Source of the DNA: Combretum micranthum
Taxonomy: Eukaryota; Streptophyta; Magnoliopsida; Myrtales; Combretaceae
DNA length: 64,000 nucleotides
Assembly: GCA_024138025.1 (NCBI GenBank)
Contig: JAMXBD010000400.1
Location: forward strand, 248,001-312,000
Direction of reading: 5' to 3'
Part shown: positions 10,434 to 23,301 of the stretch, one piece after another
Numbering within the stretch: position 1 is the first letter of the stretch
Layout: each line of letters starts with the position of its first letter
Position numbers and translations under genes: made by a program
Notes under the pieces: generated by a model
Seen by the model: only the letters and a program-made list of their open reading frames with translations
The model's database searches: none
What the model was told of the DNA's origin: nothing

Positions 10434-12245
10434 GGTTGGGATTAGTGAATTATAATGTTTACTTTGTGTAAAGTTTTACTATCGATAATACATATTTTAA
10501 CATTTACTTTAATTTATTTATTGCAGTATTAAACTATGAATATAATCACAAATACTATTATACCCTTATTTTGTTACTTTAAATAAATAAAAAGTTATTT
10601 ATTGAGGATAAAGTTGTCTTCTTATTTTATTTTTTATTCTTACTAAAGAGGGCATGCACACACACACCCCCCACCTATTAAGTGGTTCTAGAAGATTATC
10701 ATAAATAAATACTTTCAATCCATTTTACAAATAAATGAGATAATAAAGTATAATTTAAGAATATTTGTAATACCCCAATCTTAGTGTGTTGTTAACTTAC
10801 CACGTGTCATAAGAAGAGGACACACTAAAGCTTAAAAACCTGTTAATATCCTTAAATAGCATTTTAATAACTTCAAACTCACATTAAATAGATAATCCTA
10901 TCAATAGTCATGAATGCAACAATAAATACTTCATACTAAAGTTGGCATAATTGAAAGCCATCTCATACTTATCCTAATTGAAAAATTCAGACTTAGTTTG
11001 TTGCATAATCTAGAACATAAAACATCGTTTCATAAACATCAACCGACAAACATCATATAAGTTTAATAATTAGTAGTTTGCTTGGTAGACTGGTCCACTA
11101 TTTTTATCTCCATAGTTCGCATGGCTATCCTATCTTGATAAATTGAACACTATAGGCTCCTCACCAGTTCTTGAAAAAGATAAAAAGGATTGAGCTGAAG
11201 CCTAGTACACTAAAACCGCAAAAAAGATACCCATGAATAACCATCACATACAGTCACATGCAACATGACATTTAATGCAACAACCACAATTTCATTATCT
11301 TATAAATTTATGCCAACAACCAACACAACCTACGGTTATTCATGCTTAACCCTAAGCTTGGAGTAACTCATGACCCCACAACAAGCATGTACTTATAATA
11401 TATATATATATATATTTGGTATTGGGTACTCTCCAACACCTGGAAACTACAATCATTTTCACCTAATCTACCGGAATCCTTTCTAGGTTTGATTCTACTT
11501 GGGACAATGTCACACGAAGATCATCAACGTATCACCCTAGTATCACCGATACTCCTAGTCCACTATGCCTCGCCAATCACAAACATCAAAACAATTATTA
11601 GAGTTTAATAATTACTTAGTTCATTTTCAGTTACTAATTGCTCACACACATGACCAACAATCAAGGTAATGACGTACCTGATATAGCGTCTGAAACATAT
11701 AGCTCAACTATACTGGAAACACCTTATCACCACATAACAACACTAACTCATTACTTTTGTTATGAAAGAATACATACTTCTAAGGTTGTCTAGATTCCCA
11801 AGTTCATTAGTAGTTTACAACCATCCTAAATTTAGAAACACTATCTTACTTAGGTTTAAGTTTATTTTGGTGTTAGGCCTAGCTTTTGGATGTTTTAGAA
11901 AGACCGTTAAAAAGGTTTGAACAAGATTAAAGACCATTCTAAAGCTCATACTCATGGAGAAGTGCGTAATTGGCTCGATGCAACAACATGGCACCCCCTG
12001 AAAATAAGGTATGCGTGATAACACTCCTTAAGGCCTGGTGGTGCTTGGTTGCACTTTTTGGAATGCCTATATGTAGGGGGGTATGCGGAGATTGCAATCG
12101 TTATAGAGGCTTCTATGGCCTCTGCAATGGCCATGGCTTGGCTAGTGCATCCCTTACGATTCGAAATTAACTTAAAACACAACTTTTTACCTTGATTCAA
12201 TTGATTGTTCTTCCCTTCTTTTGCAATCAACAACCTATCAAACAA
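10434..12245. other. Spacer with a possible Tekay/Del-like LTR fragment
   Basis: At 10766 the sequence begins TGTAATACCCCAATC. Its complement, ending GGGGTATTACA, is a usual terminus of chromovirus (Tekay/Del) LTRs. The following 1.4 kb has no coding content, but the far end and a target-site duplication were not found. An (AT)n run lies at about 11395-11416. Short open frames at 11815-12245 show no recognisable motif. Confidence 0.3.
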
Positions 12246-12249
12246 AATA

Positions 12250-13985
12250 TTAAACTTTTTAAGTCTCCTAATTTGGTTTTGATGATAACAAAATATATAT
12301 AAATGATTACTAACAAATTAATAAGTGTGCAACTTTAAAGTGTAAACTATTTGAGAAGACTACATAGATCAATTAAGTTTGTCTAGAAGCTTTATAGAAG
12401 AAGTTTGTCAAAGAAAGATTCGACTTACAAGGTAACTCAGAGACTTTTTGGAAAGCTTGTCAAGAAGTTTGTAACACTTAGAGACTGACTCAAATGGTAG
12501 ACCTATTTCACGAAGAAAACCTACAGAAATATGAACATCATGTTGCAGAACGGGTTTTTTCTCAAAGTTTTCATCAATTAAAAACCGACTGTATTTGGGC
12601 AATATATTCAAAATGTTCCATCAGGTTGGTTAATAAATTAAGGGATTCAAATTAATTTCAGATTTATGTTGTTGGAAAATTCAAGAACTCATGACAACTA
12701 ATTTATTTTTATGACAGTTGGTTCAATTTGCTTCTAGATTTTATAACTTCAAGTTACGATGTTTTAAGCATGATTTCTTTGATAAGTTATATTTATTTGA
12801 AGGTCTAAGAATGTGTTTAGTAGAAGATTCGCTCGTATACAAGTTAAAGTTTTAAATAGAAGATGAAAGAAGATATTTTCCTAAAATAAGGGATATAAAA
12901 GATATTTTGGGGATTTCTTTTTCAAATTAAAAGGAGGTTATGAAGATACACTTTAAGATGAAGATTATGCAGATTTGGTGCGGATTTAAAAGTAAATATC
13001 TAGAGAAAATTATGCAGATTTACTTTGGACGAATTTTTAAATAAAGGACAAGTTTTTTTTCCCCCCAATGATATACTCCATACTGCAAGAGAAGCTTCAC
13101 GATGATGGAAAATTTGAATTTGAATATTCAAATAACGATATTGAACTCATTGCAGTAAGGGGATTCACATTTAAATAGATAAATATCAGAAAAATATCAG
13201 AGAATTTGTTAGAGCATATCTCTCAAGCTTATTCACCTCTAACGGAAAAAAGATTCAAATTTTAAATTATATTGAAGGTTTTAAGTGTTGGAAAGGCTTC
13301 ATATAAAAGGTTTATCATGTGCCCAGACCAGATAAAAAAAGAAAAAGTGAGAAAAGTGTAAATATTTTTGTTGGTTAAAAAACTTGTTCATAATCTATTT
13401 TTAATTGCGGACCTTAGAGGATAACTTAGAGAGTAACACAGAGCATCCGACCAAAACTTGCAATTCTCCATATAAATTTCCTTTGTAGCATTGAGCAAAT
13501 TTACTTGAGAGGAACTTCTATATTATTGTATTCTTAAACTCGAATTGTACTTTGGTAGGATTGATGATAATAGAGATGGCAAATAGCTTTGTAGATCAGT
13601 AATTAGCTTGGTGAGTTAGATAGACTGAGAAGATGAATTGAGTCCATTGTACTGGCATACTATTTGTACTCTTACATTTGATTGGATATAGTGGAACATA
13701 TTGTGTGGAATACCGGGTCCCCGACTTGGACTGGAAGAAAGGACTGACGCATGAGTGGAACCTTTGTAAATACTTGTGCAATTTCTTCTTCCCTTACTCT
13801 CTTTATTTTTCATGCATTGATTATTTATTTTATAAGTTTGAATTGTGATTGCAAAGCGAATTCAAAAAACCAAATAATTCTTGAATAAATAATTGCGGTT
13901 GCGAATTTTTTTAAAGGAAATGGTTTAAAATTTTAAGTAATGAATTCACCCTCCTCCTTTCCCCCTGGTTACTCTTTTGGAACCA
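12250..13985 (+). repeat. Copia (SIRE/Maximus-like) LTR fragment, tentative
   Basis: It starts with CTAATTTGGTTTTGATGATAACA, a usual opening of long Copia LTRs in dicots. It continues without coding capacity, has a TATA-like CATATAAATTTC near 13470, and ends in a C-rich tract (TTCACCCTCCTCC) followed by an A-run near 13986. No partner LTR or target-site duplication was found, so this rests on overall resemblance. Confidence 0.35.
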
Positions 13986-16091
13986 AAAAAAAAAAAAAAA
14001 AAACTAGATAAATCTAAATTTGATTTTGATGAGAAAAAAATTATTTAAATAAATATGACAAACATATCATGATAGTATCAGATGGATCATAATTATTTAA
14101 TATAAGAAAAAAACTAAAAAAAAAAGAAAAATTGGAGAAATTTATACATGGTATGTTTGTGATGGAGACGTTTTGTGTAGGACTTGTACCAGCAAGCCGA
14201 TACATCATGGTAGCTTCAAACATAAATGAATGCTTCTAGTCATTTTTGAGGGGGCTACTATCCTACACACTAGCTTGCCGGTATGAAGACTAGGGGTGGG
14301 CACGGATCGGTTTGGTTTTTTCGCCCTCTTAAACCAAACCATTAAAATAACGGTTTGGATCGGATTGAAAATTTTCCAAACCATTAAATAGCGGTTTGGT
14401 TCAGTTCGGATTGCGGATTGAAGTTTTAACTGGGGAGCCGAATGAGAAACTTTAGTCTTTATCCCTAGTGTTTTCTTCTTTAGCCATATTTTTATGTCAT
14501 AAGTTTTAGTTCCACAAACTTTCCAATAAGAAAGATTTATTACACGTATATTTAATGAACTTTATACCATAATTACTAGACATTTTTACATCTTAGATGT
14601 CGAGAATTTTGATCATCAATCCTCTGCACCTATATTCCAATTCCATATATCTACTTTATGCCTCTATTCTTATCTGTAGGTGTCTCTGCACCTATATTCC
14701 CCATTCCACTCATTTACATTTAAAATATGTTTATAATTGTTTATAGAGTTCAATGCACGAAAAAAAGTCAGCAACCACAATATGAAGGGAATGACACAAC
14801 TCACCTTTATTCTGAGAACCTCGAGGAGGAAGACGGAAGCACATAATATTACATAAATGAAACAAAGAGATCTTTAAAAACCAATAATGTCAATATGAAA
14901 CAGGATTGCATAACATTAGAAAATTTTCAATAAGACTAAAGCAAATCAGTTAATATCGATATACGAACAAGATAAGAATTTAGGGCCATTACAATGAAGC
15001 CTACAGAATATACATATCACTAGATAATGGAAAAGGTGAGGCACATGCCTGTTGAGTCCTTTTACTTCTTCAATACACTACAAGTGACATAAGACATCGG
15101 ATTGCTACTCAAAATAATCAATAAAAATCTCACACCATTCACCACCTTCTTTCAAGTCGCAAATAGTGGATTGCAAAATTTTACTCCTTATAATTCCAAC
15201 ATACCATGATAAGCATAATAAAAGAAGAACCCAACACTTCTTCGATCCCTGCTCACTTAAGAAACAAGAACAATGAAACAATACAGCAAAACCACAAAAC
15301 AATTCTACTACATGAAACTTTGAATGCTCGAATGCTACAGATCAAAGAGCTCAAGCAACATTTCTAAATAAGTTGAGCAACTGGAATTTCCTAACATTTC
15401 TATAATCTTAGACTTGATGTGCCTTTCCATCCTCTACCAATAATCAAAGCTTCCCTTTATGGGATTACAAAAAATTTAATGCTACCAAAGCACCACATAT
15501 TTGGATAGTAACAGACTAAAAATAAAAAATTATTGAATGAACCATGATGATAATTTTTTAATTTTTTAAAAATTATCCAAATGTTATATTTTTTATCAAT
15601 ATTTACATGTCACTAATTAATTTGTGTTAATACAATTGGAGCATTTTGGCTAATTAGAGATCACGAGCAAAAATAGAAAATATAGCGTGCAACAAAACTC
15701 ATATCAAATATTTTAAAAACAATTTTTATATTTTCTAATACAAACTCTTTTTTTTTTAATTCAATTAATTAGCTTCTATTTCCTCAACATGCTTCATGTC
15801 TGTATGTGTATATATATATATATATATATATTTTCTTGTTTTTATCGTTGATTGTCCTAAAGGATATGGCTATTAAACAATCATTTTCCCACTTAAAAGT
15901 CTTCCTTTGGCTTGAGTTGCCGAACAAGATAAAGATCAAAACTAGAACGCACGAACTATACAGCAAATTGAAGAGTTAAATATCAAACCCAATAAAAAAA
16001 AAGACAAATATCAGTACTAATAAATATGTAGTAAAAAACACTACTCCGTTGACCTAACCAAATATCAAAAGTGTTGGAGCAAAAAAAAAAT

Positions 16092-16190
16092 CACTAGAAT
16101 AGGATGTGAAAACTTAGTCTTGAGAAGTTCCTTGATATCTTCCTTGGCTTTCTTCAGCTACTCAGGATCTAAAGCAACACATTTTGGAGA
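16092..16190 (-). pseudogene. Captured fragment of a chloroplast ascorbate peroxidase gene
   Basis: Minus-strand translation gives C-V-A-L-D-P-E-stop-L-K-K, then AKEDIKELLKTKF, S-H-P-I-L-V. This matches the start of the peroxidase domain of stromal/thylakoid ascorbate peroxidase, just before the segment with the distal arginine and histidine. The enzyme reduces hydrogen peroxide in chloroplasts using ascorbate. Only about 33 codons are present. The internal TAG stands where glutamine is expected, and similarity stops at V where the reading runs into a T-tract. A TTGTGTTGTAG acceptor precedes it, suggesting an exon copied with its intron. It lies wholly inside hAT-1. The fragment is too short to function. 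Recognition is from memory of the family and was not checked by search. Confidence 0.7.
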
Positions 16191-16317
16191 TACTACAACA
16201 CAAACAACATCTCATATACCAAATATCACTTACCAAATGAGATAAAAAGAAACCCTAAATCAAAACCCTAAGTGATATATTATCAAAATGTTCAAGAAAA
16301 AAAAATATAGATCTTAC

Positions 16318-16500
16318 CAAAAACTCGTCGTGTGAGACAAAGATGGGACGTGAGAGAGAAAGACTCTGAGCGTGAGGCAAATGAGAGATTGAGAGAGTGA
16401 GAGATGGAGAGCGTGAACGTGACAGAGTGAATACAGAGAGGGAGAGGCGGAGAGCGTGTTTAAGTGAGAGACATAAAGAGAGTGACAAGTGAGGGTCATG
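16318..16500 (-). other. CT-rich leader-like segment inside hAT-1
   Basis: On the minus strand this is a run of CTCTC-type sequence ending CACGACGAGTTTTTG|GTAAGATC, which looks like a non-coding first exon with a donor site. About 120 bp downstream (minus strand) is the acceptor of the ascorbate peroxidase fragment. It may be the 5' untranslated exon captured with it. The open frames seen here are low-complexity artefacts. Confidence 0.35.
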
Positions 16501-17370
16501 CCATCAGGGACTAAGGGTGCGTTTAAGTTTCATTAGGTTTCTTTATTTTTTTTAAATATATCTAAAACGGTTCGGTCCGGATTAACGGTTTGGTTCGGAT
16601 TACCATTGGAACCGAACCGTAATTCGTTTGGATGCTCTTAATCTGAACTGTAGCCCAAACCGTTCATAAAAAAATCGAAAATTTGGTTTGGTTTGGTTCG
16701 GTTTACGGTTTGGTTTGGATCGGACGGTTTTTTTTGCCTACCCCTAACGAAGACAACACGCACAATATTTGTGTACCGGCAAATCGGCATGGCTAAAACT
16801 AGCTGTTGTAATATTAATTGTAGATAAGATTTCATTGGAAAAAGCAGCAACAGGCAACAAAAATGTGAAGCATATAAATACTTACTTTTTGACAGATGAA
16901 GACTAACTGTTGAGCTTAGTAATTGCCACCAAACTCTTGTATTCTCTCAAATCATCGTCTTTGTTTTTAGTTCTTAAATTTGCCTTTGTTTAAGAGGGAA
17001 AAGTGAGTAGTACTCATGAGTGTTATTTGCAATTCGTAAAAGAGTGCTACTTAAATAAGTTCTTTAAGAATTGATATCAAATTGTTGAGTGTAGCTCTCT
17101 TGAGTATTATTTGTTTGTGATTGATATATTGGTGTGAAGACCTCATTGGCAGCATGGTGTGATCATGGAGATTAGGAGACGGACTAAACTCCATCTTTTA
17201 TTCCAGGTTTGATCATCTCAACCCTACTCTTTTTATTTTTCAGTAGTTTACTTTATTGTTAAGTTCAATTGTGCATTTTAAATTAACAACAAAGTTGCAA
17301 ATTAGGACAAAATTGTATAAATACTCTTGAGTGTTTCCATTGAATTAAGGGTCAAAACACGTGGTCCAGT

Positions 17371-18882
17371 TGTAATAAAAAAAGGATATCCTTTATGAAA
17401 ACTACTATATACATTAGGTAAAGTGCTATGAGTTTTCTTATTCACTTGATGCATGAATGCTTTCAACACCTAATATATATGGGTTTAGGGATGTATCCCT
17501 CTTAGAGATTGCAAAAGGAGCAATAGAGTGGCTTATCTTAATCTTTTTTTTATCCTTCAAGGGAAATGCTAGTAGAGGGAGATTTAGGGTATGAAGGTTT
17601 ATGAGAAACTGATGTGAAAAGAAAAGATATATGGGCTAAGGGTGAGGAGTGATTATTATTATTTTTTCATTGAGGGTAACTAATTTACCCTTTTATAATT
17701 TTAAAAATAACACTTCCTTACCTCTTTAATAAAACCATTTATTCTTATATTACAATAGTTATTCTCCTTATGTTACCTTTTAAACAAACTAGTCATACCT
17801 AATTTTCACATAGCACATGGATTCCTAGCCCTATTGTATTTTGCGGTCCATTTTGAGGATGTGCATTCGGTCCAGCCTATCCACAATCCTAAGGGAAGTC
17901 TTGATCCTAGTGGGTTCATGGATTTTGTAGCCTGACTTTCATTTTCTCTCTTTATTTGTTTTTTTTTTTTTCAAACCCATCGAGTCAGGAAGCCAGACCC
18001 GTAACTGGTTGGATTCCAATTAGATGTAGATAAAATATTACTAAACTCTTGGAGTAGCTCTCAGAAGGGATATCTCACAGTCAAATTTCATAAACCAGCC
18101 AGTTTGTTTTGGTCTTTTCTTTTCATTACAGCACTTTATTTCCACTCATCCATCAAATAATAATAATTGAATAAGACAAAAAAGTTGTAATGATACATAC
18201 AAATACAAGTAATGCGGTCCCGAGTTCACAGGTAGGATGTCCTCATCATAGAATTACGTCCCAACAAAATAAGATCTACCGCATGTACTTTGAAATAACG
18301 TTGATCTAAGTGCACACATTTGCTTCGTTCTTCTCTTGAGAATCTCCGAATCCCCACCATTTCTTTACCATTGACATAAAATGTCACACTAAATATTATA
18401 TAACTATGACAGGTAATAATTGCGATATAGTAATGTATTAAGAAAATTAATATCGCATTTATAAATTGCGATATACTATTATCGCATTTATGGCTTATTC
18501 ACTTTGTTCTATGAAAAAAATGAGAGAATTGAATGAAAATTCATAGACATAGGAACATTAATTGTTGATTTGCTATTTATCATTATACGTAATAATAATT
18601 TATATGAATTGCTATTCCCTCAATTGAACACCACAATAGCAAATTTACGTAGAACAAAGAGGAGATAAATAATTATTCATATTAAGTCGGCTAATCAAAA
18701 GTGTGACATACAAGAAAAATTGATATGTACTGATATTGCATTTATGAAGTTCAACATATTAGGAAGTGCATATATGAAGTGTGACATACTAAGAAAATTA
18801 ATATCGCATTGGTATTAGAGTAATTAATTTCGTCTAATTAGTATGTTGTAATTCTTTTTAGCAGAATCAAATATAAAATCAT
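17371..18882. other. AT-rich spacer
   Basis: No open frame of note. TAGAACAAAG occurs in inverted orientation near 18500 and 18650, with ATTGCGATATA motifs near 18420-18480, perhaps a decayed MITE. Nothing else is recognised. Confidence 0.4.
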
Positions 18883-19136
18883 AGGATAAAGGCACGAGCA
18901 GTGCCTGTATTTATGGATTTTGACAATTTGGTGCCCAATGTTTAATTTTGGGCAAAAGAGTACTTGTACTTTCAAAATCAAGACAATTTAATGCCTCAGT
19001 ATACTTAAAATTGGGCACTTTGGGCACCCGAAATATCTTGATTTTGAAAGTACGTGCACCTTTTTGCTCAAAATCAAACATTAGGTACCAAATTACTAAA
19101 CCGTGATAGTATAAGCACTTCTTGTGCCTTTATCCC
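18883..19136. mobile_element. Mutator-type MITE, 254 bp
   Basis: The terminal inverted repeats are AGGATAAAGGCAC and its near complement GTGCCTTTATCCC (12/13). The flanks TAAAATCAT (18874-18882) and CGAAATCAT (19137-19145) match at 7 of 9 positions, fitting a 9-bp duplication. There is no coding capacity. Confidence 0.65.
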
Positions 19137-19144
19137 CGAAATCA

Positions 19145-19186
<42 letters not shown>

Positions 19187-19187
19187 G
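19145..19187. repeat. (TC)n(TA)n microsatellite
   Basis: A compound dinucleotide run directly after the MITE. Confidence 0.9.
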
Positions 19188-19437
19188 CCATTAAAAGATG
19201 GTAAAATGAAAAAAAAAAAAGAAAGATTGACAGAAAATAATCGTAACACAAACTGAAGTCCATTTGAATCAAATAAACTTAAAAGGATTCGGTTTAACTC
19301 TTCAAATTATTTAAAATGGTTTGGTTTAGAATAGAATTGCAAATAGAATAAAATTAGGTATCATTTTGAATGGATCTAAACATACTTTTAATGGTTTATC
19401 TCTAATATTGCACTGAAATTTAAAGCATATTTCCTAA

Positions 19438-19654
19438 GAGGTTAATATCATGAATGATACCTATGTAATTAGGTATCTAAACTTTGAAATTGATCAATTA
19501 ATACCTGCTTTTAGGTATTAGATTGGTCAATTTTATAGTTTTCTAGGTACTAAGTTAATAAATTTTAAAGTTTAGACACTAAACTGATCAATACTAAAGT
19601 TTAGATATTTAATTACATATTTTATCAAAATTCAGATACCATTTATGTATTCTC
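19438..19654. mobile_element. Decayed MITE related to the one at 47284
   Basis: It shares with 47284-47548 the termini GAG..TTAAT and the inner inverted motif AGATACCTAAACTTT, and the phrase ATTGATCAATT. The 9-bp duplication is no longer visible. Confidence 0.5.
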
Positions 19655-20691
19655 CCTTTCTTTAGTAATCAACATGGAAACTCTTTTAGGCAAAAAGAAA
19701 ATATTAGACACCCTTATAAAAAAAAAAATCTTCCTATTTCTGGTATCTTTCCCGAAATTCTCAATTGTCCTTTGGCCTTTGTATGTGATTGAAAATCTCA
19801 ACGCAGTACTGGTGTCTTCATGCTGGAATTCAGTGAGAATCTTGCAAGGCTGCAACCACAAAGTTCCAAAAAAAAAAAAAAAAAAAAAACCAATAATGCT
19901 CAGAACAATTCACTAGAGAACCTATATTGATGTAACTGTCGGTAGATGCAAGACACATACAGGAAATAGGATATAAAATTATGCCATACCACGTTTTTAA
20001 AATTCGAGAGAGGCAGCAGTTTGGCAGTATCTTTGAACCCAATCCGATGAACGTTTACATTTCGTTTTTGCATCACAGGAACCTTATCCATCGGAAGGTT
20101 ATATCTTCGCAGTTTGTCTTGTTTAACATATGAGAGTAATTAATTTATTTATTATGGATGCATGATCTAATTCATCGTGCTGTAGAGTTATCACATGGGT
20201 CTCACGTTATTTGTGCACTTAAAAATAGCACTTGAATGAACTACATACAGTAGTGATAGATAAGGAAATTTTATAGCATCAATACATTATCCTTTATTGG
20301 ATCGCAATTCATTCTTTGTGATCTTTTAAGAGTGAAGATTCCACTATCTCATGTTGTTTCTTTGATTTTACGGGCTTCCAAAAGTCTTGATTGAAAAAGT
20401 ATAACTATTTATTTATAAATTTTTGTCTTTAATGGCATTCAACAAATCATGTTGGTGACTAACTAATGAATTAAGACTATTCATTTCAGAATTATCCTTA
20501 ACAAATGTAATACGAGTTGAAGGTAGTAAGCATTCTTATGATGATTAAAAATGCAAAGACAGCTTAATGATCCTTAATTTTAGTCTACCTATGTCAAATA
20601 TTTTTCTTAATTGTGGACCTTGAGCCATGTTACTTAATCTGAGGAGTTAAAGCTAATAATAGGCTTAGCTAAAGTTTTGATATAACTAATT

Positions 20692-20871
20692 AGGAAATTT
20701 TATAGTCTTGTCATTAATTTTGACGGGACCGATCCGATCACTATCTAACGGCTTATACCATACCCAACCGTAATCGAATTACTAAAATAGTTAAGTATTC
20801 TAATAACTATATTTATTTTAATGGTTAGATGGTTGATTAATAATTCAATCAACGGGACCATAGAAGCTTCC
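20692..20871. mobile_element. Mutator-type MITE in copy A, 180 bp
   Basis: It is flanked by a perfect 9-bp duplication TAACTAATT (20683-20691 and 20872-20880). The ends AGGAAATTTTATAGTC and the complement of CCATAGAAGCTTCC are imperfect inverted repeats. Copies B (near 26565) and C (near 32830) have the uninterrupted site. Confidence 0.8.
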
Positions 20872-21206
20872 TAACTAATTTAGCCCTTTACTTATGCTAG
20901 AAATTTTTCTTTCCTCCTTACTCTTAGAACTCACACAATCTTTTCTTTTCCCATAAAAGCATTTTCAACTGCACTTTACATTGTTATAAAGGATGGGGTT
21001 TTGCCTACTATATATATTTATTAATAATTTTATATTACCAAGCATAAATTCCATATAACAAGTCTTAAATAATAATTGTATTAACACATCACTAGTATGG
21101 ATGAATAATATGAAAGAATTAATGTTTTTCAAACAAATGATAATAATATTATATAATTTCTATAAAATTATTCATATCGTAATTTTACCAGTAATTATGC
21201 ATTCCT

Positions 21207-21479
21207 ATGAATACACTTGCCACATTACTACCGCACAAGCCTCTCTCGTTTCCTCAACAGATTCAAAATATAAAATGTGAGGAACAAAAGCAGCATTTCT
21301 TCTTCATCCACAATCCGGATCCAACTTGCCAAAAGATTCACGACGGAATCCACCTCCCTAAAAGCAAAAGAGATCCTCTATGGGTCAAAGGCCACAAGCT
21401 TTGGCCTGCAAACATAAACCATATTTATGCTCCGATACAACGTTTATATTGCGAAATAACTAATTACATATTTACTTAG
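21207..21479 (+). pseudogene. Short conserved ORF remnant, copy A
   Basis: The frame contains EEQKQHFFFIHNPDPTCQK, then HLPKSKRDPLWVKGHKLWP and R-L-Y-C-E-I-T. In copies B and C the same stretch starts with a methionine at an in-frame ATG, but here an extra T after ATG shifts the natural start, so the frame is entered from upstream. No family was recognised. The longest reading (about 69 residues from the lost start) survives here. It could be one exon of a lost gene or chance. Confidence 0.35.
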
Positions 21480-22111
21480 AGGAGCAGCTACATTCAATTT
21501 CCCCTCATTTATTCTAAAATCACTATCATGATATATTAGTTGTATTTTAGATAATGAATAATATTCTATAAAATATGATATATATATATATATATAAGCA
21601 TTTCTTAATTAGCGTGTGTTTATGTATTATAGCAGTTTGCCAAATAAGCTAATAGAGGTTGCTAGCTATTTTCTTTAGAATAGAATGTGATTAGAGAATA
21701 AAAAGTCATTCTAAATGCATATAAAGATAAAATATATCAATATAAAAGATTTGTTGTGTACGAATGCGGTTATATTCTTTAACTCGAAAGAAAATTATTT
21801 CTATTAAGAATATTGTGTATATGAATAAGAGTGGGTAAAAGAGGTAATGTGTTGGATTTCCTTTTTAATTTTTTATAAACCAAGAAAACTTATGCATGAT
21901 TTGTTCCACTTTTGTTTATAAGATTATTGGGTCTATCAAGTTTGGGTTTAGGTACATAGAAAGTCTATTGCATTGGACATATTTTGGGTTCTTGGATAAA
22001 GTATCTCATAGGATTTGGGACGGACTCGAGAACCTTACATGATATCAGATTTAGATTTGGGTTTTATAAAATCTACCCTAATTGAATCCCGATTTAGAGA
22101 TAAGAAATTTA

Positions 22112-22468
22112 GGGTAATGATAGATGGAGTACCTATATTTTCAATTTTTGACAAATTAATACTAGTATTTTCAAAGTATGTCTAATTTAGTATTTTTGTT
22201 AAATAATAGTAACAAACGTTTATTTTGATAACAAGATAATAGTATACACTTAGTAAAAAATTGCTAAAATCTAAAGACATGATACTAAATTACCAAAAAT
22301 TGAATGTACAGAAACTTAATCTGCTAATTTTTTCATCAAATATTATTTAACAGAGATATTGAATCGCACATACTTTAAAAATAGAAGCATTAATTTGCTA
22401 AAATCTGAACATAATACACTAAATTGTCCAAAATTAAGAATACAAATACTTGACCTATCATTATCTCT
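22112..22468. mobile_element. Mutator-type MITE shared by A-C, copy A
   Basis: The ends GGGTAATGATAGAT and ...ATCATTATCTC are inverted. The same insertion is at 28098-28454 and 34445-34801. Copy D has only the plain target (GGTAAAAAATTTTC near 46407), so this element entered before A, B and C were multiplied. The flanks resemble TAAAAAATTT on both sides, best seen in copy C. Confidence 0.65.
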
Positions 22469-22840
22469 AGAAAAATGTCACCTAAATGACTATTTTGTCC
22501 TTCAACAATAAAAGATGAATTTCATTTTACCTGCTCATATCTTTATCTCCTTATCACTTTCACTCTATACCTGTGTTTCCATTTTTAACCCTTTTATATA
22601 CCAATATTTTTTTTATTGCTCGTCATTATTGACAAAATGGCTCATATCAAAGATGAAATCACACGTATTCAAAATGATAAAAGGGCAATTAAAGCAAGTA
22701 AAATTTTACCCTAAAACGAACTATACAGCCACACTAAAGCAACATCATAGTGATATCATTATCTAAAATCGAATAAAACTAAACTATTGCAGATATATAA
22801 AATACGATGTAAATCTATAGGTATTATAGGACATGAGACA

Positions 22841-22945
22841 TATCACCCGTAACACAAAGCCAGTAGTCTTGTGTCTGACGAAAGCTCCATGATATATATA
22901 TAAATGGTTCCCCCATCATCAACTCTCTATTGTCACCTCAACCCA
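22841..22945 (+). promoter_or_regulatory. Conserved TATA-containing block, copy A
   Basis: CACAAAGCCAGTAGTCTTGTG, an imperfect dyad, lies about 20 bp before CATGATATATATATAAATGG, followed by a leader-like CATCATCAACTCTCTATTGTC and then CCATCCATGAAA. The block recurs at 28825, 35170 and 46780. It looks like a core promoter with a short leader, but no gene body follows in any copy. Confidence 0.35.
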
Positions 22946-23301
22946 TCCATGAAAATATATATATATATATATATAAACACAAAGTTGGTGAAAAATTTTG
23001 CTAATTGATTTCATCATACGATTCAATACACACACACATAAATGTAGTACAACTTAAAGTACAAGCTCTAACTTATATTGGTACGAAGTTGTTATTTAAA
23101 TAACGAAACTAGATCTAGTGAATCTTAGTGAGTAATAAATACTAGGGCAGACTGTAAGAACGGCTTCCAACTACCAAGTAGGTGCTAATAAACCATTATA
23201 ACTCTCAAAATGTAATCTCAACTCTCTTTGTAAGTTTTAAAAACATGCATATCTCTACATCAAATTATCGCTATTGACAGTACTTTTAGTGATAGTTTAC
23301 T

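Larger units (their letters stand above)
14291..16746. mobile_element. Non-autonomous hAT element (hAT-1) carrying captured gene sequence
   Basis: The ends are TAGGGGTGGGCA and TGCCTACCCCTA, inverted repeats matching at 11 of 12 positions. They are flanked by ATGAAGAC (14283-14290) and ACGAAGAC (16747-16754), an 8-bp target-site duplication with one mismatch, as expected for hAT. About 150 bp at each end is packed with CGGTTTGG/CCAAACCG-type motifs in both orientations. There is no transposase. The inside holds a piece of a host ascorbate peroxidase gene and a CT-rich leader-like segment, so this is a Pack-type hAT. Confidence 0.8.
13990..17370 (+). repeat. Second Copia-like LTR fragment, split by a hAT element
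   Basis: The left part (13990-14290) opens with TTTGATTTTGATGAGAAA. The right part (from 16755) has a TATA-like CATATAAATAC near 16870, then a region comparable in layout to the preceding LTR fragment: a TTTATTTTTCA block followed by a stretch around AATTGTGCA. The hAT element at 14291-16746 interrupts it and must be younger. Confidence is low because no element body remains. Confidence 0.35.

Noticed and set aside
11952..12245. Overlapping open frames on both strands
   Set aside because: No motif, no codon bias visible, and the region fits an LTR-like repeat.
16255..16499. Leucine/serine-rich minus-strand frames (LSLSLSL)
   Set aside because: They are translation of the CT-rich leader-like tract.
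19861..19890. A-run after CACAAAGTTCC as a retrocopy or SINE poly(A) tail
   Set aside because: It is present in A, B and C at the same place, and no upstream tRNA-like or cDNA-like body or target duplication was found.
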